From Bosea sp. AS-1 (GTDB lineage: Bacteria; Pseudomonadota; Alphaproteobacteria; Rhizobiales; Beijerinckiaceae), in NCBI RefSeq assembly GCF_002220095.1, contig NZ_CP022372.1, forward strand, positions 3,568,501 through 3,632,500: 64,000 nucleotides of DNA, written 5' to 3'. The notes below the pieces were generated by a model that was given only the letters and a program-made list of their open reading frames with translations, had not been told where the DNA came from and searched no databases. The translations under genes were made by a program, and so were the position numbers. The number at the start of each line of letters is the position of its first letter. Within the stretch, counting starts at the first letter, position 1. Below are positions 63,420 through 64,000 of the stretch, one piece after another.

Positions 63420-64000
63420 ATGGAATCCCGGGTCGTCAGGCCGTTCCCCGCCCCCGAGTCGCGCCAGAATGAAGCGCAGGCGGGTCCGTCGCTGGGCCTG
63501 ACGCGCCGCATGCGCCGCAACCGCAAGGCCGACTGGTCGCGCCGACTCGTGCGCGAAAACCTGCTGACCGTCGACGACCTGATCTGGCCGATCTTCCTGA
63601 TGGATACGGCGGAAGCCCGCACTCCGGTTGAATGGATGCCCGGCGTCGATCGGCTGAACATCGACGAGGCCGTCCGGCAGGCGGCCGAGGCGGCCGAGCT
63701 CGGCATCCCGGCGATCGCGCCCTTTCCCTTCGTCGAGAAGGCGCTGCGTGATCCGACCGGGTCGGAAGCGGTCAACGCCGAGAACCTGATGTGCCGCGCG
63801 GTGCGCGCGATCAAGCGCGAAGTGCCGCAGATCGGCATCATCTGCGATGCCGCGCTCGACCCCTATACCTCGCATGGCCATGACGGTGTCATGGACGGAG
63901 AGCGCATCTTGAACGATGCCAGCGTGGCGATCCTCGTTCGCCAGGCGCTGGCACTTGCCGATGCCGGCGCCGACGTGATCGCTCCCTCCGACATGATGGA
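63420..64000 (+). CDS. hemB: Porphobilinogen synthase (5-aminolevulinate dehydratase), N-terminal part
   Basis: Condenses two 5-aminolevulinate molecules in heme synthesis. The first 193 codons are present and the rest is beyond the window. LTRRMRRNRKADWSRRLVRENLLTVDDLIWPIF, EWMPGVDRL, and IICDAALDPYTSHGHDGVMD at the metal site. This last segment has Asp/Ala where zinc enzymes have cysteines, so this is the zinc-independent, magnesium-type enzyme. The ATG at 63420 is the first in frame. Confidence 0.96.
   Translation, partial: MESRVVRPFPAPESRQNEAQAGPSLGLTRRMRRNRKADWSRRLVRENLLTVDDLIWPIFLMDTAEARTPVEWMPGVDRLNIDEAVRQAAEAAELGIPAIAPFPFVEKALRDPTGSEAVNAENLMCRAVRAIKREVPQIGIICDAALDPYTSHGHDGVMDGERILNDASVAILVRQALALADAGADVIAPSDMM

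Noticed and set aside
1..64000. CRISPR array, prophage, insertion sequence or plasmid functions
   Set aside because: No regularly spaced direct repeats, transposase, capsid, integrase or replication gene was seen anywhere in the window.

Overview
The window is a gene-dense, high-GC stretch of chromosome from an alphaproteobacterium of the order Hyphomicrobiales (Rhizobiales). The evidence is gene content and order: a ubiquinol-cytochrome c chaperone, DUF177, plsX, fabH, ihfA, merR block; a glyA-nrdR-ribD-ribE-ribH-nusB-thiL operon; an ldtR/ldtP pair; DUF2842 and DUF3617 proteins; an Asp-type (non-zinc) porphobilinogen synthase; and an intergenic repeat typical of the order. The overall protein flavour resembles Bosea and relatives, but that genus-level placement is inference. 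No phage, insertion sequence, integrase or CRISPR array was seen.

Layout. 1-7 kb: homoserine dehydrogenase (cut by the left edge), a methyltransferase, an aminotransferase, a lipoprotein and class I PHA synthase. 7-20 kb: housekeeping metabolism (FadL porin, FAH-family hydrolase, ArgC, agmatinase, ribosomal L13/S9, enoyl-CoA hydratase, FAD monooxygenase, MetY, HIT protein, heme A synthase). 20-33 kb: a polysaccharide export locus with a LysM protein, NodB-type deacetylase, FemAB-like acyltransferase, Wzz-type copolymerase with a degenerate kinase domain, Wza-like lipoprotein, glycosyltransferase, polyprenyl-phosphate sugar transferase, Wzy/ligase-like protein and methyltransferase. A paired SMR transporter sits inside it. 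The gene set resembles holdfast or unipolar adhesin loci.

33.3-35.4 kb: tRNA-Pro(GGG) followed by an odd cluster of very small proteins, most with one predicted membrane helix, two sharing an AWLG-x4-G-x-W motif, ending at a DksA/TraR-type zinc finger protein. 35.5-38.9 kb: an mhq-like quinone/electrophile detoxification module (hydrolase, ring-cleaving VOC dioxygenase, DoxX protein, LysR regulator) with a palindromic operator candidate in the divergent promoter. 39.1-39.5 kb: a Gdx/SugE guanidinium exporter preceded by two ACGA-loop hairpins that match a guanidine-II (mini-ykkC) riboswitch.

39.6-48 kb: MerR and IHF-alpha, fatty acid/phospholipid initiation genes, BamE, a DMT transporter and a proton-pumping pyrophosphatase. 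48-56 kb: the long minus-strand glyA to thiL operon, followed by an MFS transporter and ureidoglycine aminohydrolase. 56-64 kb: a divergent MerR/MFS pair with a 19-bp-spacer promoter, two tiny ORFs, the L,D-transpeptidase and its LdtR regulator with a 23-bp inverted repeat between them, a membrane protein, a 3-hydroxyisobutyryl-CoA hydrolase-like protein, an AT-richer secreted protein, and the start of hemB.

The most rewarding items are the riboswitch/exporter unit, the mhq-like module with its operator, the tiny membrane-protein cluster, the adhesin-like polysaccharide locus, and the LdtR and MerR operator candidates.
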